From NCBI RefSeq assembly GCF_026230105.1, contig NC_079479.1, positions 15,387,734 to 15,451,733 of the forward strand: a stretch of 64,000 nucleotides of DNA, written 5' to 3'. Below are positions 46,601-61,600 of the stretch, piece by piece. Positions within the stretch are counted from its first letter, which is position 1. Each line of letters opens with the position of its first letter. Source of the DNA: Diorhabda sublineata (taxonomy: Eukaryota > Arthropoda > Insecta > Coleoptera > Chrysomelidae). The notes below the pieces were generated by a model, which worked only from the letters and a program-made list of their open reading frames with translations, searched no databases and had not been told where the DNA came from. Made by a program: the position numbers and the translations under genes.

Positions 46601-49600
46601 ATAACCCAATATAGGGAAAGTTGATAGATTTTTAAGTAGGTACTTAACATATTTTGGAAATACCCAGTAGATAGAGGGTTGACTAGTTTTCTTACCTAAG
46701 ATCAGATTCAGCTGTTGTATCGTATAGGTACTTTACATTATTGAAATGACTCAAATAGTGAAAAGTTCGCGTGGTAAAACTCTTCTAATCTTAGAAAATT
46801 TTGCATTTTTTAACGATAAAGTTTTGAAAAGTGGAGAATTGTATTGGAGATGCGTGAAAAAGAATGTAAAATGTTCTGCCAACGTATTTACTGTTGGTCC
46901 TGAATTTACAATTTCGAGAAAAAATTTAAATCACAACCATGAAGCAGACGAGAAGAAATTAAATAGGACAATACTTTCAAATTCTTGTAAACGCAAGGCA
47001 GAGGATGATATATCCGAAAAACCATCGAAGATTATTCGCAGGGAATTGAGATCCAATTTGCCACAGACCATGACAACGACCGATGTAGAATATGTACGAA
47101 GAAATATTTATATTTATAGGCGCAAGTTGTTACCAGGACCACTACCTAAAAATATAACGGAAGTGCATAGTGCAGTGGAAAAATTAAATCCTAAAATAGG
47201 AAAAGGTGGATGCTTTTTGTACATTAACAGTCCTGAACATAATATTGTATTTTCTTGTGACAGGACAGTAACATTCGTGTAATGTGTGATATGAACATTT
47301 TTTACATGGACCGTACATTTTCTTATTCCGCAAAATATTTTTTACAAATGTTTACTAACTTCGAAATCTACTGATACATATATCAATTTATTTTCTTTAT
47401 TAGGATCTAAGATGTTTAATCAATTTAATGTGATTTTCAAACCAAGCGAGGTGTATGTGGATTTCGAAAAAGCCATACATAACGCTCTATATTTTACATG
47501 GCCAAATATAAAAATAAATGGTTGTAGATTTCATTTACACAAAGCTTGGTTTAGAAAAATACAAGCTCTCGGAAATTGGAAGGTGGATAAAGCATACATT
47601 TGGATTAACATATCTAAATCCCGATGAAGTGGAAGATTGTTTTGTGTTTGACTTAATGTGTTATAAACCAGTAAATGCAACTTTGGTCAAATACGCCGAT
47701 TACTTATTAGATGTTTATATAGATAAAGATTCACAATTCCCTTCTACTATGTGGTCAGATGGATCCATCAATATTTCACACAACTAATGCATGTGAGTCA
47801 TTTCACTCTAGATTTAATTCTTCACTTTATTCGTTGCACCCTGCTATATACGTTTTTATAGAAAAATTGAAAGAATTTCAGATTGATACTTATATCAAAA
47901 TACAGAGCAAGAATACATGTTCCAGCAAGAATTAAAGATGCAAAAATTACAAATAAATTTACAAATAAATTAAATTTTTTAGTAGATATTGTTCATAGAT
48001 TTCGATCAAATCAAATTACAAGATTAGATTTTGTTAAATGTGTTTCTTATTATTCATAAAATAAAAATTAAATTAAAATAAATAATTGTTTATGTCAGAA
48101 GAGTAGTGTGTATGTAAATCTCATATTTTATATGTAATATGTACTTAAGTACTAAATAAAAATTTAAAGAAATATAAAATTTACTTTATTCTGTAGAGTG
48201 TTACAAAAATGTTGTGAGGAAACTTTATTAAGGGCAGATTTTTCATTTAAGAAAAGTGTAAAGTAGCCCCCACTAACGGTAAATTTTTTCAGACCTTAAG
48301 TGATAATAGGTCATTTCTCTTATAGGAAAATCTAAAAATACAAAAATATATCTTATTATAAATGTCGGTGATTTAATAAATAAAAATACACATAGGATTA
48401 AAATGACCCTTCGGTCTTGGCGCCTAGTTTACATGTTGTAAAAAGTACATTAATCCTTTAGCGACCAAATTACATCCGCCCCCCTTCTAATAATAAAAGG
48501 TACATCTTTCAAAAGAACTGGAAGTTCATTTTCTAGAAAATAAAGATATGTCTCACTGGTAAACGGTCCTATTAAATAATCTTCGATGATGCCAAGCCAA
48601 ACATTGAACAAAATGGGGCGTTGGAGCCACAACTATTGCCTGTTGATTTACATCCGTGGTCATTATGAAAATTTATAATGCCATGTTTTGAAAAGTTGGC
48701 TTTTCATAAACAGAATATTGTCAGCAAATATTGAACACGCTGAACGCGATATGGATACATTAAATTAACTTTCAGAATATATCAAACAGTTCTGTTGGTA
48801 ACATTTTCTTCAGTAGTAATTTTTCTGGTACTCGTTTCTGGATGGTCAATAATCTGAAGAATATGGTTTTACAATTGTGGAGTTCTCACATATCTATGTC
48901 GTCAAATAATATTCTTTGATTTAATAAAAGTTCCAGTCTTTTGTAAACCAATATGTATCTTAGTAAACGTATCAGAACATGGTAAACGATTATTTGGATA
49001 ACGCAGGGCATACATACATCTAGCCTCTAAGGCATTACCTTTACCATTGCCATTAGTATCTCATTAACGACAAGACTTATCACACATGTTTATGAACAGT
49101 TCACGAGATCAAAAGAGATTTTTTCTAAAACTTCCAAAATGCTTGACTTTTGCCTAATTATCAGAATGCGCAACTCCTTTTGGATGAATTTTACAGGATC
49201 AAGTAAAAACTATTAATTTTTTCTATGCATGGAAACCATTTGAATGCAATTTTATGAATCTTAGTAGTAATAAATATTTAAGAAATCAATTTTAAAATTT
49301 ATTTATTAATTTTCAACTACATCAAGAAAATGGACTTTCTTTGATGCAGTATCCAACCTTATTTGGAACTACGAAGTGCGAGTGGAGTATTTATTTACAA
49401 CTTTGCTTACAACATAATAATTTTGTGATAGAAGTCTTATTCGCTTGAGCAACATTTTTAATCACAATCAAATGTCTGTAATATTAATAAAAAATGTTCA
49501 ACCAAACTCATATTATTATTGTTTATTTGGGCATAACCTTCAGCTTTCAACTTTATTGTTTTTATAAAATATCTTATGAAATATAAAACGAAAATCTTCT

Positions 49601-52600
49601 ATAAGTCTTCATAAGACTAGGTACCTAGTAAATTAAGAATCAATTAACTTTTTACGTAAGTTTCTACTTGCGCTTAAGTAGCAATGGCACAAAATCAGTC
49701 TCAAATATTGATAAAATATTATTGTACATACATCACTTCTTATACAATACATATATAGAATAGAATTAAATTTAAATAAAATCAAAAAAATCGAGGCACT
49801 CTTAAATAATAAATGTAATAGCAAGTTTTAATAACGAGGTAAATCGTCATAAAAATTATGATAATCCTTTTCCATCGTATCTTTTAACGCCTGTAAATGC
49901 AAATATGTTTGGTAAGTACAGCCATCACTGTATAATATCAGTTCCTGGCACTCACCTATCATATTCTGATTGATGAGTTTCTCTAGAGCAGTGTGATAAT
50001 AGGAGAAGTTTTTCACAATATAGTTTTACGTATCCTACTCCTCAAAACAGTACATGTCCTCCTTACAAAATGGCGGCGGGGAGATGGTGGGTTTATTATT
50101 AATTAATAAATAATTAGTAATATTTTCATAGGGCATGCGAAGTAATCTAATGGATAAGATTCATAATACCCATCTAGTGTATTTTCGATGTTGTGTGAAG
50201 TTACGCATTCTGATAATTAGGCCGTCCATATATTTCTTCGTAGGTATCTCTATTTACATTTTATTTTACTAATGTAACATTTGCTTAAATAAAAAAGAAA
50301 CATTTATAAAAATCACACAAGCTGTTTCCGAGATAATTGAGGCGTTCCATACATAAAACATGAGTACTAATTTTATAAACGTTTTTTTATTTACCGTTTA
50401 GAGTTACAAATCACAAACATTTTTTTGTGTTATTCATGCTATTTCTATAAGTTGAAAACCTTATTTATTATGTAAATCTTGTGATGTACAAGAATATTCT
50501 ACTACCGTATATAAGCAATAATACTAGACAACAAAAAATTATCAATTTTTCCTCGTGCATAAGATTATGTGATTCGTAATTCTTATAGAAAAAATAGATA
50601 AGAAAGGAGAGAAAAATTTGAGCCACGTCATATTTTTGTGAGAAATAAATTGTTTTGGAAAATCTCAAGTATTTATAAAACTCCAGTTTTATAATCAGCA
50701 CTAAAAAAACATGTTTTCTTAGACTCTCTCTTTTATATTCAGAGTCCGGAGTGTCTCTAATCGTAAACTAACAGTAGTCTGCAAGCATTGCTGGTTCCCG
50801 TTTTCCTTGGTAGCGCTTTTCAATTGTGGCGATATCTTGATGAAAGCGCACCCAATTCTCGTTACTTAAAGCGATGCATAGTTATTTACCTGAGCGTCTG
50901 GATTTGGAGGTGGATATTGTGCCAAAGAAAAAAACTCATCCTTAGTATCTGATTCATAAGCGTGATCAAAATCGATGTGAGTTTTCTTCACTGTGATGAA
51001 TTTTCTTCACAAGTACTAGCTGCTTATAATAGCTGAAGAGCCGATTTAAGGTGAAAAATAATATACAGGAGATACAATCCTGCACTCAAAATTTACGGCC
51101 TTTTTTCTCGAATTCGCGTCGTCGATTCAACGAATTTATTACTCTAGTGTTAAGCATATTCCACCCTCCAGTTAACATAATTACACTTATTTTCCTTGTA
51201 TAAGAAATTTATACATGATTTTCACGATGTGTAGACATTTTTATTAATTATAACTTTATACACTGTGAAAAAATTAGCGATGTGAAGAAAAGTTTTTAGT
51301 TTGGAAAACATTTTATTTTGTTTACTTGAACCCTCTAGATATTCCAAGTAGTATTAAAGTGGTCAAAACATTTCTAGTTTGACTTCTATTGCATTTCAAT
51401 AATAATTACAATTTAAGGCATTCGGTAGAAGAGGACGTTTGCCAATGCCTTGGAAGAAAGCTGATGACATTTTCGGATAGGAGATATATTATTTGAAGAC
51501 AAAAATCAATACTTACACTTTGAAACTAGAACTTCTCACAGAACTCTGAGAAGATCGAAGAGAGGACTGCCTTTCGAACGTAACTTCTTTTTCTATTACT
51601 GGTGTTTGTGGTTGGGAGGGTGTTCTTGGTGGTGTAGAATCATTTACTGAGGTAGAAGTGGTTACTATAAAGACAAATAAATATTCCGTGAGAGAAAAAA
51701 ATGTACATATTATAGAGTTTGAATATATGATCCTCTTATGTTTTTACCATTTTCTTGTTTTACTAATTTATTTCAATTAATTCGCATCTTGAACGACGTT
51801 ATTAGTAAAACGATGTCCATTAAATTATTTCTATTTCAGAAATGTATACAGCAATAAAATGGTGAATTACGTCCAGTTCGTCTCAATTTCGGTGTCGGCC
51901 ATAGGTGTAGCTCTGTGTGTGTGTAGGGATTACTTAGGTAGTAGATTATACATTAACGTTTTGCGTTTATGTTCACAGTATTATAAGATTAGTAATAAAA
52001 TGGCGACATTTACACCAACGAAAAGATGTTCCAATAATTCTCCACTATTAGAGAATGAAAAACTTATTATTTTAAATGTTTGCATAAAATACGATTACCC
52101 GAAATTTACTGTACAAGAAACCGTCGACCGATATTCCCGAATGACTGGAGTTGGAAAGTCCACCGTTTTTAAATTATTTCGGAGGAGAAAGATAGCAGGC
52201 CAAGTGGGACCTCCCAAGAAAAGTACAGGCAGACCAGTAAAGTCCTTGATGAAGACACCAAAAAAGTAATCCGAAAAAAAGTTCACTCTTTCTATTTTAA
52301 AAAAGAAATACCCACCCTAGATGAGATTTTAATGGAGCTTGGCCAGGATAATAGTATTTCGTTGATAACTAAAAAACTTTTATGGACCACTTTGAGAAAT
52401 ATGGATTTTACCTAGGAAAAGCATAACCGTAAATCACTTTTACTGGAAACCGATGAAATTGTTTGCTGGCGACGAAAATACTTAAGAAGTATAAAGCCGT
52501 ACAGAACATCAGAAGAAAATCTTTTATCTTGATGAGACGTGGATTAATAAAGGTTATACGGTACCAAAAATGTGGCAAGACAAAAATATAACCAGTGCTC

Positions 52601-55600
52601 GCCAAGCTTTCATGAAAGGCCTGTCAACGAGTATTGAGGTGCCTTCAGGTAAAGGAAAAAGACTAATAAACGTCCATATTGGAAGCGAAGAGGGATTTTT
52701 AAAAGGTTTGCCGGGAGATTACCACGAGGACATGGATTCGGATGTTTTTGAACACTATTTTGGTGAAATAATAAAATATCTTCCGGCTGATTCAGTAGTA
52801 GTAATTGATAATGCAAGTTATCATTCTCGACGCATAGAGAAGACTCCAAACTCGTCTTGGAGAAAACAAGAAATTATTGACTTGTTAACCATCAAAAATA
52901 TTGAATTTGATAAAAAAAGAACTATTAGTTACAGTAAATTCACACAAACATCGTTTTATGAAATACGCCGTGGAAGATATAGCAGTAAAACATAGTGTAA
53001 CTATGCTGCGCACACCGCCAAATCATTGCGAACTAAATCCTATAGAACTTATATGGGCGCAAGTGAAAGAATTTGTAACAAGACACAACACGACATTCAA
53101 AATGAAAGACGTTAAGCTACTGTTTGATCAAGCCATTAAGGAGGTGACACCAGATAACTGGCGGAAAGCAGTCCAGCATGTCATTAAAAAAGAGTAGAAA
53201 ATGTGGAATCTTGACTACTTGATCGATTGGACCGTCGACCCGTTAATTATAACGTCAAGAGGAGATGATAAATAATGTGAATTAATCAAATACTGTAATA
53301 TAATGTAATTCATATATCCCGCCTATTGTCTTAAGTACATTAAGTGCTTTGACATAATATTCAAATCTCTATCAGGATAAAAGAGCATACAGGATTTGTG
53401 AGAAATTCCGATATTTCTGCCACCTTGATACAACATTGTGTCCAAATATAACACAATCAATTTCCATGTAGGAAAAGCTATTACCCCAACTCTTTTTTAC
53501 ATACAAAATAATTCGAGAAGCTATGAGTCGGAAAAACATTCAGTATATTGAAACGCAAGAAACTGTAGTCTAAGATTATGATCAACTTGGAAACATAATG
53601 TTCATTCACCATATTTTATGTCATAATCACCTCATATTAAAAATATCGATTCCTTTTCGTCTGATATAATACAGGGTGTTTCAAAAAAAGGCAATCCCGT
53701 CTCTAAAATAAATAGAAAACTGAAAAATATTTGGGGTTTACTCAGTGAAAAATTTTCGTAACGCCATTTGTATTCAAGATAAAAGGTGTTGAAGAAAACA
53801 CATTTTTTAAGATTTTGCCGCAAGTACTGGCAACATTGTATTGAAATTTTATAGGAATGTAAAAAGAATATACCAAAATATAGACTATAATAGAATAATA
53901 TAGAATATAACAAAAATTTGGATTGAGAACTGTCTTTTCTTGTAATGTTGGACAAAAATCCACTCTAATTGGTAGATCGTCTGGCAAGAGCTCTTAGACT
54001 TGTCTGTAATGATAAGGATGTAGCTGTTGCTCTTTAAGTATCCTCCAAGTACTTGAAGAATACGTATTTGTTTGTCTTGCCGCATTCCTTATGCCAACGG
54101 TTGGATTTTGATCAACTAAATTTAAAATCATATTTTCTTTACTAAAGTTTCTTGATGCTCTTGGCCTACCAAAATTTATTTTTTAGGTCTCATATTCACA
54201 GTTTATTCATAACGTTGTTCAATGGCTCTATGTATTTTTACTTGGTAAGTTTCTTCGAGGAGACTTTTCATTGCTGTTGCGTAACAGCTGCACTAGAGTT
54301 TCTTAAACATTCGCCTAAGGTTAATAACATGTCAGTGTATTCAAAATTTGAGTACATTTTGAATAACAATATCTAATTTAACAAATAACAAGGTTTAGAA
54401 ATGTAATTATCACTGACTCAACGTCATAACTATCAATGAATGACAATTTTCCAAGACAAATTCAGAGAAAATGCTATTTCCGTGTAAAATTCGAAGTTAA
54501 ACATTTATGGGTACTTAGCTATTGGGGGTCTTAGTATGAAACAAACAGTTTGAGTCCCAGAACCGCAATACACGATCATCAAATTGTTGTTTGTTTCATA
54601 CTAATGCCTCCAATAGCTCAGTGTCCATACTTATTTAACTTTGAAAAACAAGATTCTATACTGATTACACTGGATTTTGTGAAACGTTACAAGAAGTGAA
54701 AGCCCTCAGTTCCAATTTTTTTATGTCTATCCGTATTATCGATGGGGTCTCATTTACGTAACAAAAAATTTTCAATTCACATAATGCTTACTAATTAATA
54801 ATAATAATTATTATTATTAACTTTATCAATACTTTATACTAGCATCGGTCATTTTGTTTAATAAATCTAATATCGAAAAAGTTACAATCAATACTACTTG
54901 GTACGAACCGTGTAACTAGGACCCTCTAAGAGTCAGATATGAAAACATTGGATGTATCAGCTTCCAAAACATATTCGTATAAAATTACAATACAATATCA
55001 CCAGTAGTTGCGGCAAAAACGTGTATACTTTTTTACTGAGTAAGCTCCAAATATTTTTCAATTTTCTATCAAATCTGGAGACGGGAGCGCCTTTTTTAAT
55101 AACACCCTTTATAAATATATTTGTGACATAGAACATTTATCTTTATTCTGGCAGAACTTAAAATCTGAAAATAGTAGTTCTCTTTATAGGTTATTAATTT
55201 AATTATTGACATTTTTGGTTTATATGATATTCTCAATAGATGTTTGGCCATGATTTCTAAACATTTGAATTGTTAAATGAGCTTATTTTGAGGAATAAAG
55301 CTGAGTTTTGGATTCAACAATTTACAGTAAAAGCTTATTTGCGCTTCTTTCTGCGTTTTCACTAGTCTCGGATTAAAAAAATGCGATCCAACTGCTATAA
55401 TCACGGCTAAAGATTTCTTTAATCGCGAATCTAATCGGTACATGAGTACATTCATATTAATAGAACAATTCCAATGGATATCTATCCCAATATTATTTGT
55501 AAATGCGTATTCAAATGAACTAATAAAAAAGTAAAATATATCTTATAACAACTAGTGAGAATAGAAATGCTTGATCATTTACGCCTTAGAAAGTCGTTTG

Positions 55601-58600
55601 CACCCATATCACATTCATTCAATGTCAACGAATCAACAATACGATCCTTAAAAAAAGATCGTCTGTAGCTTCAACTTCACTGTCAGCAAAAATTGTTCGT
55701 GATTATAGATCAAAGACCGCAACCAAAAAAAAGATGATTCTGAGTATTCCAATGGTCCAGGAAAAGGTAAAACGTCCTTACGCACCTTTTAAAGAACTTG
55801 ATGGTAGTTGTGGTGTGGTGGTGAATGTCCAGATGAAGTATTTCAAACATCGGAAGATTGGTTCAATAAATTTAATGTGAAACAATCATTGGATAGCGTT
55901 GAAATCGTTGGAGAAGTTGCATCAGTAGACACAGCTGCGGAAAAAAGATATCTCGAAAAATTTGCAAACATAGTAACTGATGAAGGATACAATCCTAAGC
56001 AAGTATTCAATGCTGACGAAACTGCACTGTTTTGGAAGAGAATGACGACCAAAAAAAAATGCGTGCCCCTAGATTTAAGGCAGCAAAGTTATACTGCTGC
56101 TATATTCTAATGCATCTGGAAATTGTGTCTTTAAACCACTACTGCTTTACGGATTGTTAAATCCTCATGTTTTAAAAAATCGAACCAAGGGCAACCTGCC
56201 AATGTTTTGGCGTGCTAATAATAAAGCGTTAGTTACAAGCACTATTTTTGTGACTGGTTCCGGAATTGTTTTGTTTCTGAAGTTGAAACTGATTTAAAAA
56301 AAGAATTTAGATTTTAAAGCATTTTTTGGACAATGCATCAGGTCATCAACTTAAAACTATACATCCAAATATAAAAGTGACATTTTTCCTCCCAATACGA
56401 CGGCTTTACTTTAACCTATAGACCAAGAAATAAGCTATGCCTCTAAGTTCTATTACATTAGAGGAATCCCCAAAATCATATTGGATAATATAGAATGTGA
56501 TCCTGATATGAATGTTATAAAATGTCGGAAGAAATTTGGCACAGCAAAATGCATCGTAAACATAAATGAATCATTGGGACAACTGAAAATTACAAATTTA
56601 TTGCGTATGGAAAAGAACGAGAATGGGTTAGAACAGATAGAATCAAGTGACATTCAGGAGTTAATTGAATCGCAAGATGAAGAAGTGACTGAAACCGACT
56701 TGGAGGAAATGTTAAATTCATAGCCCATTGAAGAAGAGGTTTAAAAAGCATTGGAAATGTGACATTTAAATTGAAAAATCTATGAGCTTTGTGGCAAATT
56801 GATAATACCATTGCTGGATATTAGTTTGATTTGAGGGATCTTTAAAATACTGTCAAGCAATAAAAAATTACAAAATTTTTTAAACTGTTGCCTAAGTATG
56901 AATAAAATATGTAATTAATCAATAAGGTCAATTTATTTTCTTATAGATTTGTTTTCATTTTGTCAACTAGGAAAAAATCCCCTATATAAATTCCATATCT
57001 ATATCTAAATCATATACCCCGAGAATAAAGACCTTTTACTATACATGAAATGTTGCTAAATTTAATCTGAACAAGCTATTCTACAGATTAATAACAAGTC
57101 TCTTTATTTCTTTCAGCTAAAGTCTATTTTAACGTCAGAAATTTCCGGTATCTTGGAAACATCTTTTCATCCACTTCGCTCCAATACCACTCCGGTCAAC
57201 AACATTTCCTCTAAAACTCCCCGAGAAGCCGATCTCCACACATTTATTACCCCTACAGCCAATAATATACTTCCCACGTGTCTCAAAACCCCAAAACCTG
57301 CCAATAGGTCCAGGCGACTAGCTCCCCAGTGTGCTTAAGACCATCACTAAGTGTGTTAGTGTGAACAGTGTTCTTAATGGTAAAATTATTATTTTTATTT
57401 TCTATTTTAATCATTTTATATTTTTTTTGTTTCGGCTTTTTGTTGAGGCCTTGGAATCAACCAAGAGAAAGGGGTGATTCCTTGCATAGAGTAGGTATAT
57501 TGAAACCACGAAATAGGATCACTTCTTACCAATGAACGATTAACCACCCTATCTTCACCCTTCTCTTGATATAGACTCCAAACTGGGAACTTTTTTCTCA
57601 TTCAAGGTAAAATTTAGAGATGAGCAACACTGGTCTATAGGTCTAGTCTTATAGTTGGATGGCTCAAATGAGTTCCATTTTTAACTTATAATTGTAGTTT
57701 ATGCATTTGGAATGTATATTTCATAATTGTAATTACAGTGCACAAAATCTCTTACTCTAAATCTATTATGTTAACATACATACATTCATATTTTTCTGCA
57801 TCATTATTTTACATTAAGCAGTTAAATATCGGTATTAAGAATCAGCATCAATTGTTCCTGATACTAATATTAAAAATTATGCTGATACTAATATTCACAC
57901 CAATCCTATTGTATATTTCATTTGGTAAAATGAAAATAGTTTTTAGAAATTAAGCTTTTGCGCCAACTTGTTATTTTAGCAACTAATTAAATATCTCAAG
58001 AACAATTTTATGTACATGAAATCTTATCAAAATTGACCTAATTCTATATGAGAAATTGAAAAATGTGATTGAATATAAACAATAAAACGTACATTAGATA
58101 TGTTTAAGTACTTTTGGAGAATATCGTATGACTGTTAATAATTTTTAATTGTCTTTGATTTTTTTTTAAATTTCAATATTTACTCACTAGATCCAAAAAT
58201 ACAGATGACTCACCCTATATTAATTGCGATCTTATATGTAAATTAAATAATAATTAGTAATGCCTACTTGTTCTGAATTTCCTGGAAGATGACCGGACGG
58301 AATTATCTCGAGAAATTTCGTTTGAATCGTTTTCAGAATCAGTATCACTTTCATCACATTCATACTTATTGTGCATTAAAATCTAAAAATAATTTGAGTT
58401 AAATCGAATCTGTCCACTATTATTATTATTATTATTAGAATTTTAACAAGAAAGTTGAGCATTTACAAAGTTAATCTTACCCGAAGTTGAAGGGAAATAA
58501 CAATTTTCCCAGTAGAATTAGTTAAATTAAATTCTTCTTTACTAATCTGCATGTCTGGACATCGGAAAAGGTCTTTAATGTGGTATGTTAATTGACCCAG

Positions 58601-61600
58601 CTTTGTCTCACTCTCCTTATCTATTATTGCCAAATTAAGTGAATCAGTTTCTGGATTAGGAACACATATTGAAAATCCTTGTTCCCACATTGGATCACAG
58701 GTATGTTTCTTTACTCTACTTTTTTGCTGATATTTGTTCACTGTCAACGTTACATAGGGTTCCGGTTTTTTAGACTTCACTCTCTGAAATTTCAGGCCAT
58801 TAGAATTTCATTCAAGATATTCAAAGTAAATTTAGCATTGATACAATTCCTAGAAAAACGTTGAATATAAAAATACTACAAAAACAGAATTTATTTTCAA
58901 GTGCGTTAATTTTAAAACGTATATGTATGATAAGTATTTCTTAAAAGATACACTACAGACTTTTTGTAGATATATAAACGCAATTTTTTGTTGTTTGTCG
59001 AAGAAGTTGAACTTTGTTTAAGCTGCACGGTACATTTTTTCGGATTTCTAGTAATAGGCTAGCTACTTAACCATTTTGGAAATTATTTTAAACTATTATT
59101 TATAGTACAATATACATACTATACGGTGCTGAAATGTTGAGAGTTTAAATTTTCAAAGTCATACGAAAAACGATTTGTTCTACAACTGGTCATGTGTCAC
59201 GATATAACGCAGCCAAGGCAAAGTTCATATTTTTACTTTAAATTTACAGTAAGAAATGATATATCAATGGTGTATAGTGCTAAGGTGTTCATAAAAGTTT
59301 ATAAATAATTAAAAAAATAACGTTTGTTTATTTTCTTCGAAACACAAAAGTCGAGTTAGCTCTATGAAACCCAAAGAGCTTTGTAATACTGTAATACATA
59401 CTGATCCCCTGAATTTGACGTCGTACATGCTTCTCTAAATTATCCCACAAATGCTTTATGGAGTTCGTATCAAGAGATCGTGTAGGCTAGTCCAAAACTG
59501 TGATTCCCATTTGTTTCAAAGTATTCGGTAACAATTTTAACGATATGTGGATGAGCACTATTCTGCATTAAAATGGGATGACAGCCTCTAGGAACACTTC
59601 CTCGATGTACCTCTGAGCAGTCAGAGCCCCATTATTTATGGAAATAACCATAACTGATCTCGTTTCAAAAGGCAGTGATTCACCCTGGTCGTCTCCAACT
59701 CTGTCTCGATAGTCTGAGTGGTATAGACCAAATAGAGACTCATGTGAATAAAACAGTTCCCCATTGCTGCAGTGTCCAATGAGAATACTGATGGGCAAAT
59801 AATCATTCCTCATCGATGCCTTTCAAGAGTTGAGGCCCTGTCTCGGTTCGCCTTGGTATGTTTTCATGCTCCCTCAGTCTCCACTGTGTCTGCACTTACA
59901 CGTGTATTCCGAGCCCCATCAACTTTTTTTAGAACCTCAGGAGCCGTTAAATATCGGCCTCCCAATACCGACAACGTAATAAATTGATCGACTGCCGTTG
60001 TTGCCCTTGGTCGGCCACTGCCGGCACTCCTATCATAGCTACCAGTCTCCCGGAAACGCCGGAGTGCATCTTGAATGGTAGACTTCGCTACCCCATGCGT
60101 TTCGGCAATGTACCTTAAGCTCCGACCTTCTCGGGCTATGTCAACATTTGAAAAAACCATTATTTTGGACCCAATTAAAAATAATAAAAATAATAAATTA
60201 AGATGTTTAATGTTGCAAAAAACTACTTACAGTTTAGAATAGGTCCGACAGATAAATCAACTTCAAGAAAAATAAATCAAATATGATTTTTATCTAACTG
60301 TTTACTAATCCTGAAAGGATTAGTTCAATGGACTTAGATCCTACATTCTCTGTAATAACTAGAATACCCTCAAAATAAACACATTGCTGAAAATTAGCTT
60401 TTACTAAGAAAAATACGAAGTGTCCTGTTTTTTTGCTGTTGAGGTATGAATAATATGTGTATACATATATCTTGGGTAGATTTCTGATATTTGCTCACAT
60501 AGAAGTGTATTTATTTTGGAACTTTAAGCGAACATTCATGCCACTAGTTCAAAAAGTGTTTCAGAAATAGCTGACAGATCGATTTAATTACAAACAAGCA
60601 ATAACTATATTTTCACTTTGTCGTTACTAGAGGTGCCACCAATCAAAGAGCGTTTCTCCCGGATATAAATTTCTAATATTTTATCTTGTAATCAAAGTTA
60701 TTAAAATCACATATCCTCATATAAGTGAATACTTCACAACGTCTGTAACTGGAAAATTTGGAATCTATAATTCAAGCAAAAACATCTTGCAATAAAATAT
60801 TTATCAATAATTCTTGAACGGAAGTATTCTAAAACCAGATATTTCAATTTCAGATCCAGAAAATAATTTATTACATTGTTCTGTAAGTTTGGTTACAGAA
60901 GAGACCATCAGCGCTTTTCTGAACTTCAACCAGTGATCAATGTTTTTTTTTTTAAGGAAAAGCATAGCAGAGAGGTGAGAAGATTATTTTTTAACGAATT
61001 AAAAAGCATATGAATTGAATATAAAATAATTAACAAGAGCCCAAGTTTGGTTAACTAGTAGTTTTTAAGACGTATACTTCGCAAAAATTTCCTAGATGTA
61101 TTTATTCTAATATGTTTGTGGAGCCTAATGTTTTCTATTTGTTTTGACCCTAAATATTCAATAGTTTCTTGGATATTATCCATATTTGTAATTGAATTTT
61201 AATGACACAAATATGTAAGACTGACTAACAAAAAAAAATATTTTAATCTGAAAATACAATTTGATTTGCCATTACCTGAAGATCTTGTGCGGTATCTAAG
61301 TATATGGTAAGGAGTGCGGAGCTTATATCTGCTACTTTCAATAAAGCAATTTCTTTTAATGCCTAAAAAAGCACAAACAGTTTACTGAAAAAATAATGAA
61401 AACTATAATATCATACCGCCTGCAAGTCTTCCTGATTAGCAGAGAGACCTAACCAAGTAAATCTAAGATGTATTTTTCCATGTTTTGCGTTGTCTAAATT
61501 AAACCACTTGTCATTTTCTCCTTCTTTTATTGCCTGGTGAATTTCAATGATACCACTAGAAGGCAAAGTGTATCGATGAAATATATTACCGGTTAAAAGT

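Noticed and set aside
53632..54085. Three overlapping - strand frames with Phe/Ile-rich sequence
   Set aside because: They cross the inverted end of the mariner-type element; only a short N-terminal piece looks like transposase.
57153..57338. Possible host exon after a good acceptor (ctttcag at about 57116)
   Set aside because: The sequence aligns with the Penelope-like 3' end at 4380-4690, so it is repeat, not a host exon.
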